From contig MNCI01033474.1 in assembly GCA_015680685.1 (NCBI GenBank), forward strand, positions 678,009-742,008: a stretch of 64,000 nucleotides of DNA, written 5' to 3'. Shown piece after piece: positions 10,669-21,275 of this stretch; positions within the stretch are counted from its first letter, which is position 1, and every line of letters starts with the position of its first letter. Made by a program: the position numbers and the translations under genes. The notes beneath the pieces are model-generated. The model searched no databases. It was not told the origin of the DNA and worked only from the letters and a program-made list of their open reading frames with translations. This DNA is from Gnetum montanum (lineage: Eukaryota; Streptophyta; Gnetopsida; Gnetales; Gnetaceae).

Positions 10669-11387
10669 AGAGGTGGCATTTCCTTGTTTCTCATCCTAGG
10701 CTTAGACCATAGTGAAATTGTGGTAGATTGATCACTCCAGAGATAGAATATTTTCCATGTGCCCGCAGTAAGAGTCCTAAAGTGAATGGATCTTTATTTG
10801 AGCAAACATTGTACCTAAACATAGGTTTGTGTATGGCAATAAAGATGAACTTCTTGGATAAACCTTGCAGTGCATGGAATAGGATAATTAGGATTTTATT
10901 TAATGTTATTTACTGCTTTCCATTTACATGTTTTATTAGTTATTAAATCTTTCTAAACCCTTCTCTCCTAGTTAAGTGCCTTAGTATGACCACTTCGAGC
11001 ACGTGTGTTACGCATGGTGATCCCAACAACGACTAGCATTTGGTAGCCATGGTTGCATCGGTTTAGGGTGTGAACGGTAAGTGGGAACGGATGCTGATGC
11101 TAGGTAAATTAAGACTAGTTAGTTAAGTTAGAGTTAGTTAGTTAGTCTCTTCAACCCTTCACATCAGTAGCATAGGAGATAAAACCAAAAAAGACAATAA
11201 AAATCATATACCTTGGACTTACTTAACCATATCGTGACAAATACAAGTAAGTTTGGGAAGACAACGAATGGTTAACCTTAAGTGTTCCATGAGGCGTGTA
11301 GGCACTTAGTCTACGGAGTTTGATCGGATTGTGCATGTTACACTCATATTCGTATGGTTGAGTGTAGGGGTACCTCGCCACTCATCA

Positions 11388-11407
11388 TAGGCACTGTTGT
11401 TGGGGAC
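11388..11407 (+). other. Primer binding site of E1 (tRNA-Asp type)
   Basis: TAGGCACTGTTGTTGGGGAC abuts the LTR. The tRNA-Asp complement used by Athila/Tat elements is TGGCGCCGTTGCCGGGGA. Over the 17-base core the four differences are all C-to-T or G-to-A transitions, as cytosine methylation decay would give. Confidence 0.7.
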
Positions 11408-11529
11408 TAAGTGTTTGTGCGCTAAGTAGAAAATAGGATATTACTCACATCATTGGGAGCTTAAATGAATCTTAGGGTTAATTAAAAAAAAGTTTTTATA
11501 ATGGTTAAATAGCACACAGATAAGAAATC

Positions 11530-11637
11530 ATGTCTTCTTCTTCTTCTCACAAGAGCACTTCACCTAGGGATCATACAAAGAACAGTCGGCAATCAAAAAC
11601 ACATAACCTAAATCAGCCGGTTCCTCAACAATATAGG
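11530..11637 (+). pseudogene. Gag N-terminus of E1 (before the insertion)
   Basis: ATG at 11530 opens a frame that reads MSSSSSHKSTSPRDHTKNSR and ends PVPQQY, about 36 residues. E2 has PVPQQFYVVYVHPN at the matching place. After QQY homology stops and the inserted segment begins. The region starts about 140 bases after the primer site, the usual distance for a leader. Gag forms the virus-like particle. This serine-rich start resembles no other part of the window. Confidence 0.6.
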
Positions 11638-13376
11638 TGTTGGCGACCGTTTGGGACGTGATTGCCAACGAGTGTCCTCGAACAAGGTTTAGGTGCTTGC
11701 TGGTCTCTGGCAACACCGAGGCCCAAATACCTCCAAATAGACTCAGTAGTTAATGTGAGTATGTGTGTGTTGTTACGGTGTGCGGTTGTGAAAAATGAAA
11801 CGATTGCATTGTGTGTAAACTACAAATGACTTATCTTAAAGAGATTCAGCCAACTTTGCCAAGTACTGTGAGTTGTTGAGAGTTCTTATTTTGTTTAATT
11901 GCCTAGTCTATGTAGTCCTTATAATACCTACTTGTAACAAATAAAATTTTGCAAAAACATTTGAGCACAACTCTGCGAATCTACTTCTAATTTTCCCCAG
12001 AGAAAGAGATAGTTCCACAAGAAAACTAGAAATAGAGCAAGATTCAATGGAAATAGAGATAAGAGAAAAAGAAAGCAGATTTGTGTAAAGATCTTAAATA
12101 TTTAACAAGGTAAAATGATATGAGTAAACACTTCGCAAATCCCAAATTCAATAACTACAAATTGTTCAAACTTCCAAGGCTCAAATAAGCAATTTCTTCA
12201 AGGCAATCCTACTATGCTACCCAGAAATTTGCTGCGTAAACTATCACGTACCAGACTCTATTTTGGCTAAATAATGGACATCAACAATTGCATTCAATAG
12301 AACTTTCAAAATACTTGATAATTTTTGACTGAAATACCATGGAGATTCACTTTAAAGATAAAAGAAGCTATTCTGGTCCTATCAAAATACCAAAGATTTT
12401 CTGAACCCTCTTGACTATTGAATCGTTCAACGGCATGACTACAAGCAGAGGCTCTCTTACAAAAATCTCAATAGCAGCTCTTATACATTGCATAATAACC
12501 AAATTCACTACTAAATGCTCTTAAGGCTTTCAAACACAAGCACTTCTATGGCAAAAATTTTAATAGAACTTTTCTATTATGCAACAAGGAACAATAAGAG
12601 CAATCTAAAAATCCCAAAATTACTTGCCAAGGATGATACTATCTAAACCACTAGCTAAACAATTTAAACAAAATAAAAAATAAAAAACATAACTCACAGG
12701 ACTATGACAAAGAGGCTGAAATCTTTTCTTTAGCTAGTCATCTTACAAGCAATCTTTCACAATGTGTGACTCCAAATGTGTGATCCAAAGTGAGATCCCA
12801 AGTATGTCTCCAAGTGAGAGCTCCAAGTCTTTCCCAGTGTTATATTTTCTCTTATCCCTGAAGCCTTTTTATAGGGTTCATAAGGTAGTTCCATTCTAAA
12901 ATATCTTAGGTAAATTTTCTTCCAAATAAGGAGGTTAATTACTTGCCCAACAAGTTAGGAGATTACTTGCCCAACAAGTTAGGTAAGTTACAAAAATTTT
13001 GGGTGGTTGTAACCACCATAGAGATAAAAAAGCTGCAGCTGACAAGTGTCCCATTTAATTGACAAGTGACCCTTCAATCGCCAAGTGGTCATCATGGAGA
13101 TAAACAAGTTGTATTTGACAAGTGTCTTTTGTAGTGGTTACAAACATCATGGGATTAAGGCTAGGAAGTTGCAACTTCCAGATAAAGTTACAACTATAGA
13201 AATAGAAGCTATGGTGGTTAAGTGTTCTATTGGATAACTATCCAATATAACTCCTTAGCACACGTAAATTTTTAAATCAATATTAATAATCACTTGGTAC
13301 ATGTATAGTAGCATAATAACAATTAAATTACTTATATCAAAACCCAAAGTTAATTAGAATAAATGTTGTATTCTAC
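11638..13376 (-). mobile_element. Segment inserted in E1 gag, possibly a minus-strand solo LTR
   Basis: E2 gag has no counterpart for this segment. Read on the minus strand it begins TGTAGAATACAACATT at 13376, has CCTATAAAAAGGC (TATA-like) near 12870, and ends GGTCGCCAACA at 11638, so it has TG...CA ends and a promoter in LTR position. The presumed U3 has two ATTACTTGCCCAACAAGTTAGG units 24 bp apart (12938-12983) and several GACAAGTG words. I find no target duplication: the flanks are atagg and accag. The LTR reading is therefore tentative. Confidence 0.4.
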
Positions 13377-13861
13377 AACCAGAGCCTCGATGTAGTTGTG
13401 AATGTGTGGTTAATGATTCCACTAGCCATGAAAATGAGGTATTCCGGGTTTGATATGGAAGTTACTATTGATGTTAACGTGCAGCATTCTTAGCATTTTG
13501 GGGATCCTCTAGGCACAATTTGAGTTTAGTGGCATGTTTGGCGGAGGTAAATCTCATAGCAGGGGCTCTGGTCATGCCATCCCTGAGCATAACACTGGTG
13601 GCACCGCTAAATAGATGAATGGACTTACATCCTCTATTAGCGGAGGCAACAAGGAAGCCCTTCTAGAGATCTCTAGGTCACCATTTCCATAGCTCTACGC
13701 TTCACAGACATGGCCTTCTTGCAGTCTATTTCAGCACTCTGAGAAAGTCACCTGCCAGCGCGTCTTGATTCTCTTCATCTGCATATTTTTGCGCATGATT
13801 TTTGCTTGCTTCTTCTGGTAAACGCTTCTAGATCCTTGTGCTGTCAGGGGGTCCATGACTG
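13377..13861. other. Less AT-rich segment of unknown origin in E1
   Basis: This part has no match in the sister element E2 and is less AT-rich than its surroundings. On the plus strand one frame reads [20 protein letters not shown]... but is broken by stops. I do not recognise it. It could be gag sequence lost from E2, or host sequence picked up by the element. Confidence 0.3.
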
Positions 13862-15926
13862 TATTTCTAGCAGACATGGCATCCGTTCACATGTCCTAAG
13901 TGAAACTGGAGATGGTGAACCACTTATATCTGGTTCACTATCAAAAGATGTTCCTCCTCCTAACAATAGTGAGGAGGTGAGGTATCAGAACCTACGCTCT
14001 ATGATACAAAACCCTGGTTCTGATGCCCGTGAACACTAGCTGTTCACTGAAGGAACAACAACAAATGACAAGTACGGGTACTTAGATCGTCATCACTATC
14101 GAGGCCGAGGCCATAGAAGAGAAGGCAAGAGACATCATCATGGTAATGGTTCTCCTTCTTCTTCCTCTTCTTCACATCACTCACCCTCTCCTTCCATATC
14201 AAGGCGCAATCATGGAGAACATAATGGAGAGGATAAATGTAGGTGAAATGAGAGACCTTGATGAGAGAGTTGAGAGAGAGGACAAGGGCATGAATGAAGG
14301 GAAAGTAGGGAACAAAAAAGACATCATAGATGTCATGAAAGAGATGATCATGACGAGCCCCTACTAGCCACCTGAAGCATGCTAAACATAATGGAGGCAA
14401 TGAGAATCCCAACAAGGCATTTAAAAAATATTCAGATCAAGTGTTTAGACATGAACAACATCCCACGCTTTGAGTGGGGATACAACGCTGATCCACAACA
14501 TCATTCACAAGCATTCCATGATTCCTGCACCTTGCAAAACATAGAAAATGAGTGGCACAAACTTCAGTTGGTTTCCAAGACACTCATCAAGGAAGCAGAG
14601 AGTTGGTACCAGTCCTTAGAACTAGAAACCATTAGGAGGTGGAGTATGATGTTAGAACTCTTCAATGATAAATATCAAATCTACTCTAGAGTGTTTAATT
14701 TGCATAAGTAGATCCAAGGATGGAAGCAAGGTACTCATGAACCCTTGGATGCTTCCATGGGCCGCTACTACACATTGTTACATCGTTTCTCGGGCCATGG
14801 TTACGCACAATGAGACCAACTTCACCATATCATAGATGGGCTCAGGTATGAAACTAGGAGAACGCTTGGGACTTATGCCCAAGGGAGACTATCAGAACTT
14901 AGATCCCATGAAATTCATTACTTGTTGGAACAAGTAGCCAAAGAATAAGGGGAGGTACGAAAAAGAGAGAGTGTGGAAGAATATAACTGTGATCCATCTC
15001 TTCGAAAGAAGGGAGTAAGATTTTACGATGAAGAGGATGAGTCACCAATCGAAGAGTTGGTGAACATGAAAACCTTGCCACTTCAAAAGCTAATAACAGA
15101 AGTAGTGGCTAAGGTAGATGAAGTATGGAGCTCCTTAGATAATAAAATTGAAACTATCCTAAAAATTGTAGAAGAGTCTAAGGAGGAGCGAAGTAGTGAC
15201 AAGGACAAGAAAAAGTGGAGAGATTTAGGCCCTGCACGTGATAAGGATAAGGGGAAAATAACTATCTCCGATGAGGTTGTAGACTTAGAAAAAAATGATG
15301 ATGGTGGATGTGAGATCTGCCACTATGACCATCCCAAGGGATGTTGTCCAATCATCTCAAATCTACAAGAGTTTGAGGTGTATGCACTCAACCCAAGACT
15401 CAACAGATGGTAGAAACCCCATAGGTTACCTTATCCCTAAGGTAATCCAAGACAGTTCCACCAACCGTTGACGTACTATCCAAGTGGAACTCCACCACAA
15501 CCCATCGGCCAATATCATCAGTTGAAATACTCCCAGTCATGGGGGATGCCACCGCTGAAACAATAGCACCCTTACCAACAACCCGATCCATATGGTTACT
15601 ACGTGCAGCAGCTGATTTCTCCAAGTGAATCCATGGGTCACTTAACTCCCCAACGTCACTACCAAGTTTGGGAGTACTTTAGGAGGACTCCTTCTCCTCC
15701 AGGAGATGCTCCATACCCATACCATCCTCCTAGTCCATCCACACCTCTTCCACTAGTATTTCCCATACCTCCTTCTCCAACAATGCAAGGGGAACTTCCT
15801 ACTCAACCACAGCAACACCACGCTACGAGAGCCGTAAACATTCAACTCGCTGCTGGTTCTAACAACTGCAAAAAAAGAAGACATTTCTTTAGAATCAAAA
15901 GCCCAGACAAGCTCTCACAACAATAA
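13862..15926 (+). pseudogene. Gag of E1 (Retrotrans_gag domain, zinc knuckle, proline-rich tail)
   Basis: Gag pieces at 13806-14039, 14379-14711, 14973-15413 and 15603-15926 all lie in one reading frame, which runs on into the protease, so decay is by stops and not by net frameshift. In order: an Arg/His/Ser-rich basic stretch (14060-14340), then the gag domain with FEWGYNADPQHHSQAFHD, AESWYQSLE, MLELFNDKY and WKQGTHEPLD...RYYTLL (14460-14800). An acidic coiled region follows (14960-15290). The knuckle is CEICHYDHPKGCCPI (15309-15350), spaced C-x2-C-x3-H like the short knuckle of Athila/Tat Gag. A proline-rich tail follows (15640-15870). Several stops make it non-functional. Confidence 0.7.
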
Positions 15927-16511
15927 GAAGTTGAGTCTAGGTATGCTCCTCCAACACATAGAGCTTTGGTGCTCCCTTCAGTTCAACAACAGAGCTTAAC
16001 GCATATGGGTATGTTAACACATACCGTAACCAACTGGATCAAGGTAAGCCACCTTCCCAGGAAACTATTTGACCCTGGGAGTTCCTTAATCTACCTCCAA
16101 GTCACTGGAAATAAACCACATAAGGCTCTTCTTGACTCAGGTTCTAGAGTCAACTTAATTTCACAAGAGATGTATTAAGCCTAGAACCTACCTCAACTTA
16201 GGAAGAGCAACATTCAACTAGAGTTGGCAGACCAGTCCATCACCATTCCCTTGGTATTGGTGGAGGACATCATTACCACTGTGTGTGGTTGGTCCTACCT
16301 AGCTGATTTCCTGGTGATTGAAGTCAACAACAACGAAGGGGACTTCCCAATTATAATGGGAAGGGCATGGCTGAGTATAGTAGACGCATGCCTAGGAATT
16401 CATGATCTTTCCTTGGAAATATCTAAGATAAACATTTATGGAAAGATAAAGAAGAGGAAAGTTCCATGCATCACATACAATGATTCATCGGGTGATGACA
16501 TGAACGGATGA
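15927..16511 (+). pseudogene. Athila/Tat-type protease of E1
   Basis: Same frame as gag. The catalytic motif LLDSGSRVNLIS lies at about 16130-16162, then a TAA after QEMY. Beyond it come LADQSITIP, VEDIITTVCGWSYLADF and IIMGRAWLS. The E0 copy has no stop here and ends at a comparable position. The protease would be made as a Gag-protease fusion without a shift. RT does not follow: the stop at 16509 leads straight into the 3' region. Confidence 0.75.
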
Positions 16512-16865
16512 TCATCTCCTCCATGCAATAGGTGTGCCCTTGTAACTATGAGACAAAGATGCCTGTATGTAGCAACCACACAACAAGTAGTAGACACCCC
16601 GTGGTTGACACCTACTACAAAGTGCAACCAAATATGCATGAAATGAACTAAGGAAATAACCCATGCTCATAATGAAGGCATAGATACATTGGAATATGAA
16701 CATTGCCAACTTCCACCCCTTAATCTAAGAACATCAATTGGGAGAAGTTGGGCACTTCTTAGAAATTTAAATAGGCACTTATTATTTTGGATCTCTCCCT
16801 TTCCATTTAGTCATGAGGGAGATGGCCACCTATGCTAATCATGTGGGGCCCTCAGTCCTTTTTAA

Positions 16866-16990
16866 GTTTTTATTTTACACATTTTTGATTTACAACATTT
16901 TTGTTTTACATGTTTTTGTTTTCCACGTTTTTGTTTTACATGTTTTTGTTTTACACATTTTTGTTTTACAAATTTCTTTAACTTTTCGTG
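16866..16990 (+). repeat. TTTTTGTTTTACA tandem repeat
   Basis: About six imperfect units of 18 bp, CATTTTTGTTTTACA with variants, lie just after the first polypurine-like motif. E0 (760-800) and E2 (31005-31070) have shorter versions, so copy number varies between elements. Confidence 0.7.
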
Positions 16991-17572
16991 TTTTTGTTTT
17001 ACATCATCATTATACATTTTCATTTTTTGTGTGTGCGTGTGCATGTGATCCACCCTGTACGTTTATCACCCAATAAGTGTTCTTCATGATGGTATGAACT
17101 ATTTTCATGTGATTGCTAATGTTTGGTTTTTACCTTTAAGTCACAATGTTGATACTAAGGTATGTTCCTTTTGATATAGCAGGCAATGAGTTCACTTCAT
17201 CCATACATCCACGGATTTCTATGGTCTTTCTCAACTTGGAAATGTACAGTACCTTTCAATAATAAGAACTCTAACGAATCGGTGACTGGGCATTTCTCAA
17301 ACTAAGGAAGGACTCAAGGATTGAAAAGGGTGTGTCTTCAAGGGAACTTGATGCATTTGTGTTGGCCATTCTCTTGGGTGCTTGGATGTTTTCTTCTTGA
17401 GTTTTCTTACCGTTTCGACGTTATCCAATCATTGGGAAGCTGAGCAATAAAAATAACAAAGTCTTTACATGGTGTGGTTCTCATGCATAAGCACATAAAA
17501 AAAAACAAAGAAAGTGAGAATTCAAAGCACACCCCTTAGAAAAAATAATTCTCTGGGCTACAAGCACTGGTT

Positions 17573-17758
17573 ATGGAACTAAAAATCTTCCCTCTAACTA
17601 AGGCTCTTCTCGCTCCACATTCTCTTCTCTCTTTATTTCGTCGGAATGGTGATGGCTCTTGGGTGAAGGCATCCTTATTGCTTCAAGAGGATGGTTTGGC
17701 CAAATGCATTAATGTGAAGTCACTGGAAGTGGTTTGTTTGAGGCTGGAATTGAAATGA
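17573..17758 (+). CDS. sORF-a of E1
   Basis: An ATG-started frame of 61 codons (MELKIFPLTKALL... to ...CLRLELK, TGA). It is the best-preserved copy of the frame described at 1403-1573, which shares the FxLTKAL start and the DGLAKCINVKSL core. E2 also keeps FPLTKAL. No transmembrane segment or known motif is visible. It may be a real small protein of the element or an accident in a conserved RNA. Confidence 0.35.
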   Translation: MELKIFPLTKALLAPHSLLSLFRRNGDGSWVKASLLLQEDGLAKCINVKSLEVVCLRLELK

Positions 17759-18404
17759 TATTTTTGGAGTCACATTAATCATGAACTACACAAGGGGCTA
17801 TACACCATCTTGTTCTTGGGATTCCATTCTATTCTATTCTCTCCATCCTTCTCCCCATTCTTCACCTCATTTCTGATTGTATCATTAATATATATATTTT
17901 GGTTAATGCATTGTTTTCTTTTTGGTAAATTCTTGCGGTTAGGACTTTAAATCTTGTTCCAAATGACATTCCCAGAGCCTACGAACTCTTTGAATGTGGG
18001 TTTGTTAGGGCATTAAGGGCATGAGCTTGCTTTGGGGAGGACCCATTGACATTCCTCTTTGGTGCACCAGTTAAATTCTTTCCTTAAACATTTTTGCAGT
18101 TAGTTTTGTTTTGTTCATTTCCATCTTGACATCCATTTCATCGATGCTATAGTTTTCTCTTTTTCTTCATCTTTCTTGTTCTTTTTCTTTCTCCATTCTA
18201 TCGCTACCAGAGGTTCGCGATTAGTCATGGGGGTAGAGGACCCAATTTTTTCAATTTTCTCCTAACCCCTACGCCTTTGGTAGTCACCAATACTATATCT
18301 CCAGACCTGCAATCAGCCGTATCACAACCTAGCCACACTGAAGCAGGGTATCAACTACATTGAAATTCATTTACCCTTGCTATTATAAGATTGTGTTGTG
18401 TGTG

Positions 18405-18596
18405 CAAATGGTAATTATATCACAACAAAACAGATCTGGAGGGAACACATGGAATGGAGTAGTGTTGGAAGCAAGTATGCGAGAAGCAAGATTGATGGTG
18501 TGCTTATGGATGGACAATGAAAGGCACAATCTTTCTCTCAACTGCCAAATGAGGCCTAATGTCAATGCAATAAGGTGTTCAATCTTATTGTCATGA
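18405..18596 (+). pseudogene. sORF-b of E1, frameshifted
   Basis: The second half, EARLMVCLWMDNERHNLSL, matches the E0 and E2 copies. The first half matches them only in another frame (IWREHMEW), so one base was gained or lost near 18465. This fits a once-coding block that has decayed. Confidence 0.35.
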
Positions 18597-18718
18597 ACAC
18601 CAGTTTTGTCAAGTCTTGTAATGATGATCCATTCACAAGTCATCCCATTAGTTCCATTTGAGTCAATAATCCCATACCTTCTCGATATTATTGTAAGGAA
18701 CTTGAGGATGAGTTTTCA

Positions 18719-18734
18719 TTCAGTCATGGGGGTA
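18719..18734 (+). other. Polypurine tract of E1
   Basis: TTCAGTCATGGGGGTA directly before the 3' LTR start TGATGGG. Confidence 0.75.
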
Positions 18735-19526
18735 TGATGGGACACGATATCGCATGGGCCGCGATATCATGTAACGATATTGTGGTACACTGCAAATTCT
18801 ATAAATAAGAGGTGACATTCCCTTGTTTCTCATCCTAGGCTTAGACCGTAGTGAAACTCTGGCAGATTGATCACTCTAGAGATAGAATATTTTTCATGTG
18901 CCCACAGTAGGAGTCCTAAAGTGAACGGATCTTTACTTGAGTAAACATTGTACCTGAACACAAGTTTGTGTACGACCATAAAGATGAACTTCCTGGATAA
19001 ACCTTGCAGTGCATGGAATAGGATAATTAGGATTTTATTTAATGTTATTTACTGCTTTCCATTTACATGCTTTATTAGTTATTAAATATTTCTCAACCCT
19101 TCTCTCCTAGTTAAGTGCCTTAGTACGACCGCTTCGAGCATGTGCGTTACACGTGGTCATCCTAGCAACGACTAGCGTTTGGTAGCCACGGTTGCATCAG
19201 TTCAGGGTGTGAACGGTAAGTGGAAACGGATGCTGATACTAGGTAAATTAAGACTAGTTAGTTAAGTTAGAGTTAGTTAGTTAGTCTCTTCAACCCTTCA
19301 CATTAGTAGCATAGGAGATAAAACTGAAAAAGACAATAAAAATCATATACCTCGGACTTACTTAACCATATCGTGACAAATACAAGTAAGTTTGGGAAGA
19401 CAAAAAATGGTTAACCTTAAGTGTTCCATGAGGCGTTTAGGCACTTAGTTTGCAGAGTTCGACTGGATCGTGCATGTTACTCTCGTATTCGTATGGTTGA
19501 GTGTAGGGGTACGTCGCCACTCATCA
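18735..19526 (+). repeat. 3' LTR of E1
   Basis: 792 bp, TGATGGGACACGATATCGC to CCACTCATCA, followed by AAGGG. U3 has only three GATAT sites (CACGATATCGC, GCGATATCATG, ACGATATTG) against five in the 5' LTR. The TATAAATA box is at 18800-18807. Confidence 0.9.
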
Positions 19527-19531
19527 AAGGG

Positions 19532-19821
19532 TTAGAAGACCTACATAGTAGAGGAAATGACTTTGATATTACACAAAGCTAGATAGAACTAACAAAAAAT
19601 AACTCAATGAATAATTATTTCTAAAACTTTATTTGTTCTACCCATGGTAACCCTATGAGGCCTCTAGCATTAGACTTTCAAAATAACAATAAAGTTATAC
19701 CAGTGAAAACTAGCCTTCATGTTTACTAATATCTACCTATTGGGTTAGAACTCATATGTATGATAATGTTTAGTGGTTGGATTATGTTTAAGTTAGTATC
19801 AATCCTAAAATATCCTATGAT
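19532..19821. other. Flank between E1 and S2, nothing recognised
   Basis: AT-rich. Apart from the target duplications it is the only sequence between two insertions with confirmed TSDs. No domain seen. Confidence 0.4.
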
Positions 19822-20057
19822 CCAAGTGAAACACCACAAAAATTTGGACCCAGCACTTTCAAACAAGAATCAAGCTAAGTCATGATGCTTCCCAGCATGA
19901 TTGAAACTTGCAAACCTCAAAAACAACATCAAACGGAGTATAATTAAACACGAAAGAGTTCCCTAGGACCCGCAAATGACCACGACGAGATCTGGCATCA
20001 AACATGGTGACTTCGGAGGTCAAGATACTGGGTTTTCATTAAGTATGCAGCATGTAG

Positions 20058-20135
20058 CATACACGCCCAGCATATACTCCCAGTGTATACCCCCAGTGTG
20101 TACGCCCAGCGTGCACACCTCACATGTATGCCCAG
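20058..20135. repeat. Six 13-bp repeats in S2 U3
   Basis: Six contiguous 13-bp units of consensus CATGTACGCCCAG (20058, 20071, 20084, 20097, 20110, 20123). Two more units lie at 20316 and 20329, with scattered ACGCTGGCAT words (inverse orientation) near 20525-20555. S1 lacks this array and has CAGCGT words instead. Confidence 0.8.
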
Positions 20136-20687
20136 CAGGCGATCCCGAAGATAGCATGGAAACGACACTTCAGAGCAAGATTTTGTACATGACATCAACT
20201 CACAAGAATAGAGCAATTATCAAGTGTCATCATGAGCTCCAGAAAGATGAATTTTGGCCTTGAAATCATGCACTTTGGAGTTCATATGCTGAGCATGTGT
20301 ATCCTGCACACCTAGCATAGACGCCCAGCATGTACGCCCAACATATACAGTGTGTAGCACAACGTATACCAATCAAAGCTCTCTAGAACCATGTGAAATC
20401 AAGGCCAACCGAGCTGAACATCCATAGGTAGCATTCTTGTGACATTCAAATTCAAATCCGAGGGCTGAATGACTTCTTTTGTTTTAGTCAAGTCTATATG
20501 CCGAGTTCACACACCCAGCAAGTATACGCTGGCATACAACAATATACGCTGGCATGTAGCATGCTATACACTTGTAAAATTTGATTCTTTTGCACTCGGT
20601 CAACGTGCCACATGTCACCTGACCTAAGAGTCCAGCACTCCATGGCCAATCATCCCCTCTCAGACCCAAGTATAATGTCTAAAATTG

Positions 20688-20695
20688 TATAAAAA
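20688..20695 (+). promoter_or_regulatory. TATA box of S2
   Basis: TATAAAAA followed by CCTCG, at the same relative place as TATAAATA in S1. Confidence 0.5.
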
Positions 20696-21275
20696 CCTCG
20701 ATTTTTGACCAAATCAGGGTCGGAAAAATTGGTGGCATCTTGGCAAAAATTCGGGCAACCCACACTGAGAAAATCCAAAACCATGCATCCTATATGCTGG
20801 ACTTCCACCCTGCACACTGAGCATACAGCCTTCACATTGTGCTTGCAGCCGAATCCAGCAAACCATCATCCCTCCACACCCACCGGGGCTCTTCGTCTGC
20901 CTTGTGTCAGATCCACAACTGCATTCAGACCGGTGCACTGTAATCTACATTATTTTTGCAATAAAGTTATTTCATTTCTGGTTAATATCTGTTACAGTTT
21001 TCACCTATTCTCTTTTATTTCTGTGTTTGTTTCCTTGCACGCTTATATTCTAGTTCACGTTTATTACGCTGTTTATGCATAACCCAGCGTATTGGATTTT
21101 GGCATACATTGGGAAAATCCTTGTCTGATCTGCGTGTAGACCATCCAAGGTACTCTACCTTTGTTTGTTCCAGCTCACCCTCAAGCGAAGGTAGGATCTT
21201 CTGTGCTTGTTTGGGGATCTCTTGGTTTCTGTTTCATTCCAGCTGGAGATCGATGATTTCGGACAATACACCAAG

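Larger units (their letters stand above)
10558..11387 (+). repeat. 5' LTR of E1
   Basis: 830 bp from TGATGGGACGCGATATCGC to CCACTCATCA, followed at once by the primer site. It is 38 bp longer than the 3' LTR, and the extra length lies in the palindrome array of U3. An AATAAAG sits about 180 bases after the TATA box as a possible polyadenylation signal. Confidence 0.9.
16512..18718 (+). other. 3' region of E1
   Basis: About 2.2 kb homologous to 422-2593 of E0. It contains polypurine-like motifs at 16808 (TTAGTCATGAGGGAGATGG) and 18221 (TTAGTCATGGGGGTAG), sORF-a and sORF-b. The acceptor site before sORF-b is mutated: TGTGTGCAA where E0 has TGTGTGCAG. There is no pol domain on either strand. 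Confidence 0.6.
10553..19531 (+). mobile_element. E1: complete Athila/Tat-like non-autonomous LTR element, TSD AAGGG
   Basis: The element proper is 10558-19526 (8969 bp), flanked by exact AAGGG at 10553-10557 and 19527-19531. The order is 5' LTR (830 bp), a tRNA-Asp-type primer site, gag (interrupted), protease, a 2.2-kb 3' region, a polypurine tract and a 3' LTR (792 bp). There is no RT, RNase H or integrase between protease and 3' LTR. Most stops in the gag-protease frame are TGA or TAG where CGA or CAG would be expected, typical of methylated-cytosine decay. A foreign segment of about 1.7 kb interrupts gag at 11638. Confidence 0.9.
19822..21275 (+). mobile_element. S2: solo LTR with CCAAG target duplication
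   Basis: The 1444-bp LTR (19827-21270) begins TGAAACACCACAAAAATTT and ends CGGACAATACA. It is flanked by exact CCAAG at 19822-19826 and 21271-21275. It is a sister of S1. No internal part is present. TATAAAAA lies at 20688-20695, and the CCATCCAAGG...CTCAAGCGAAGG block before the end is shared with S1. Long frames inside it (for example 20705-21082) are chance. Confidence 0.85.

Noticed and set aside
20705-21082. 125-codon plus-strand frame
   Set aside because: Lies wholly inside solo LTR S2 across its R/U5 region; S1 does not keep the frame.
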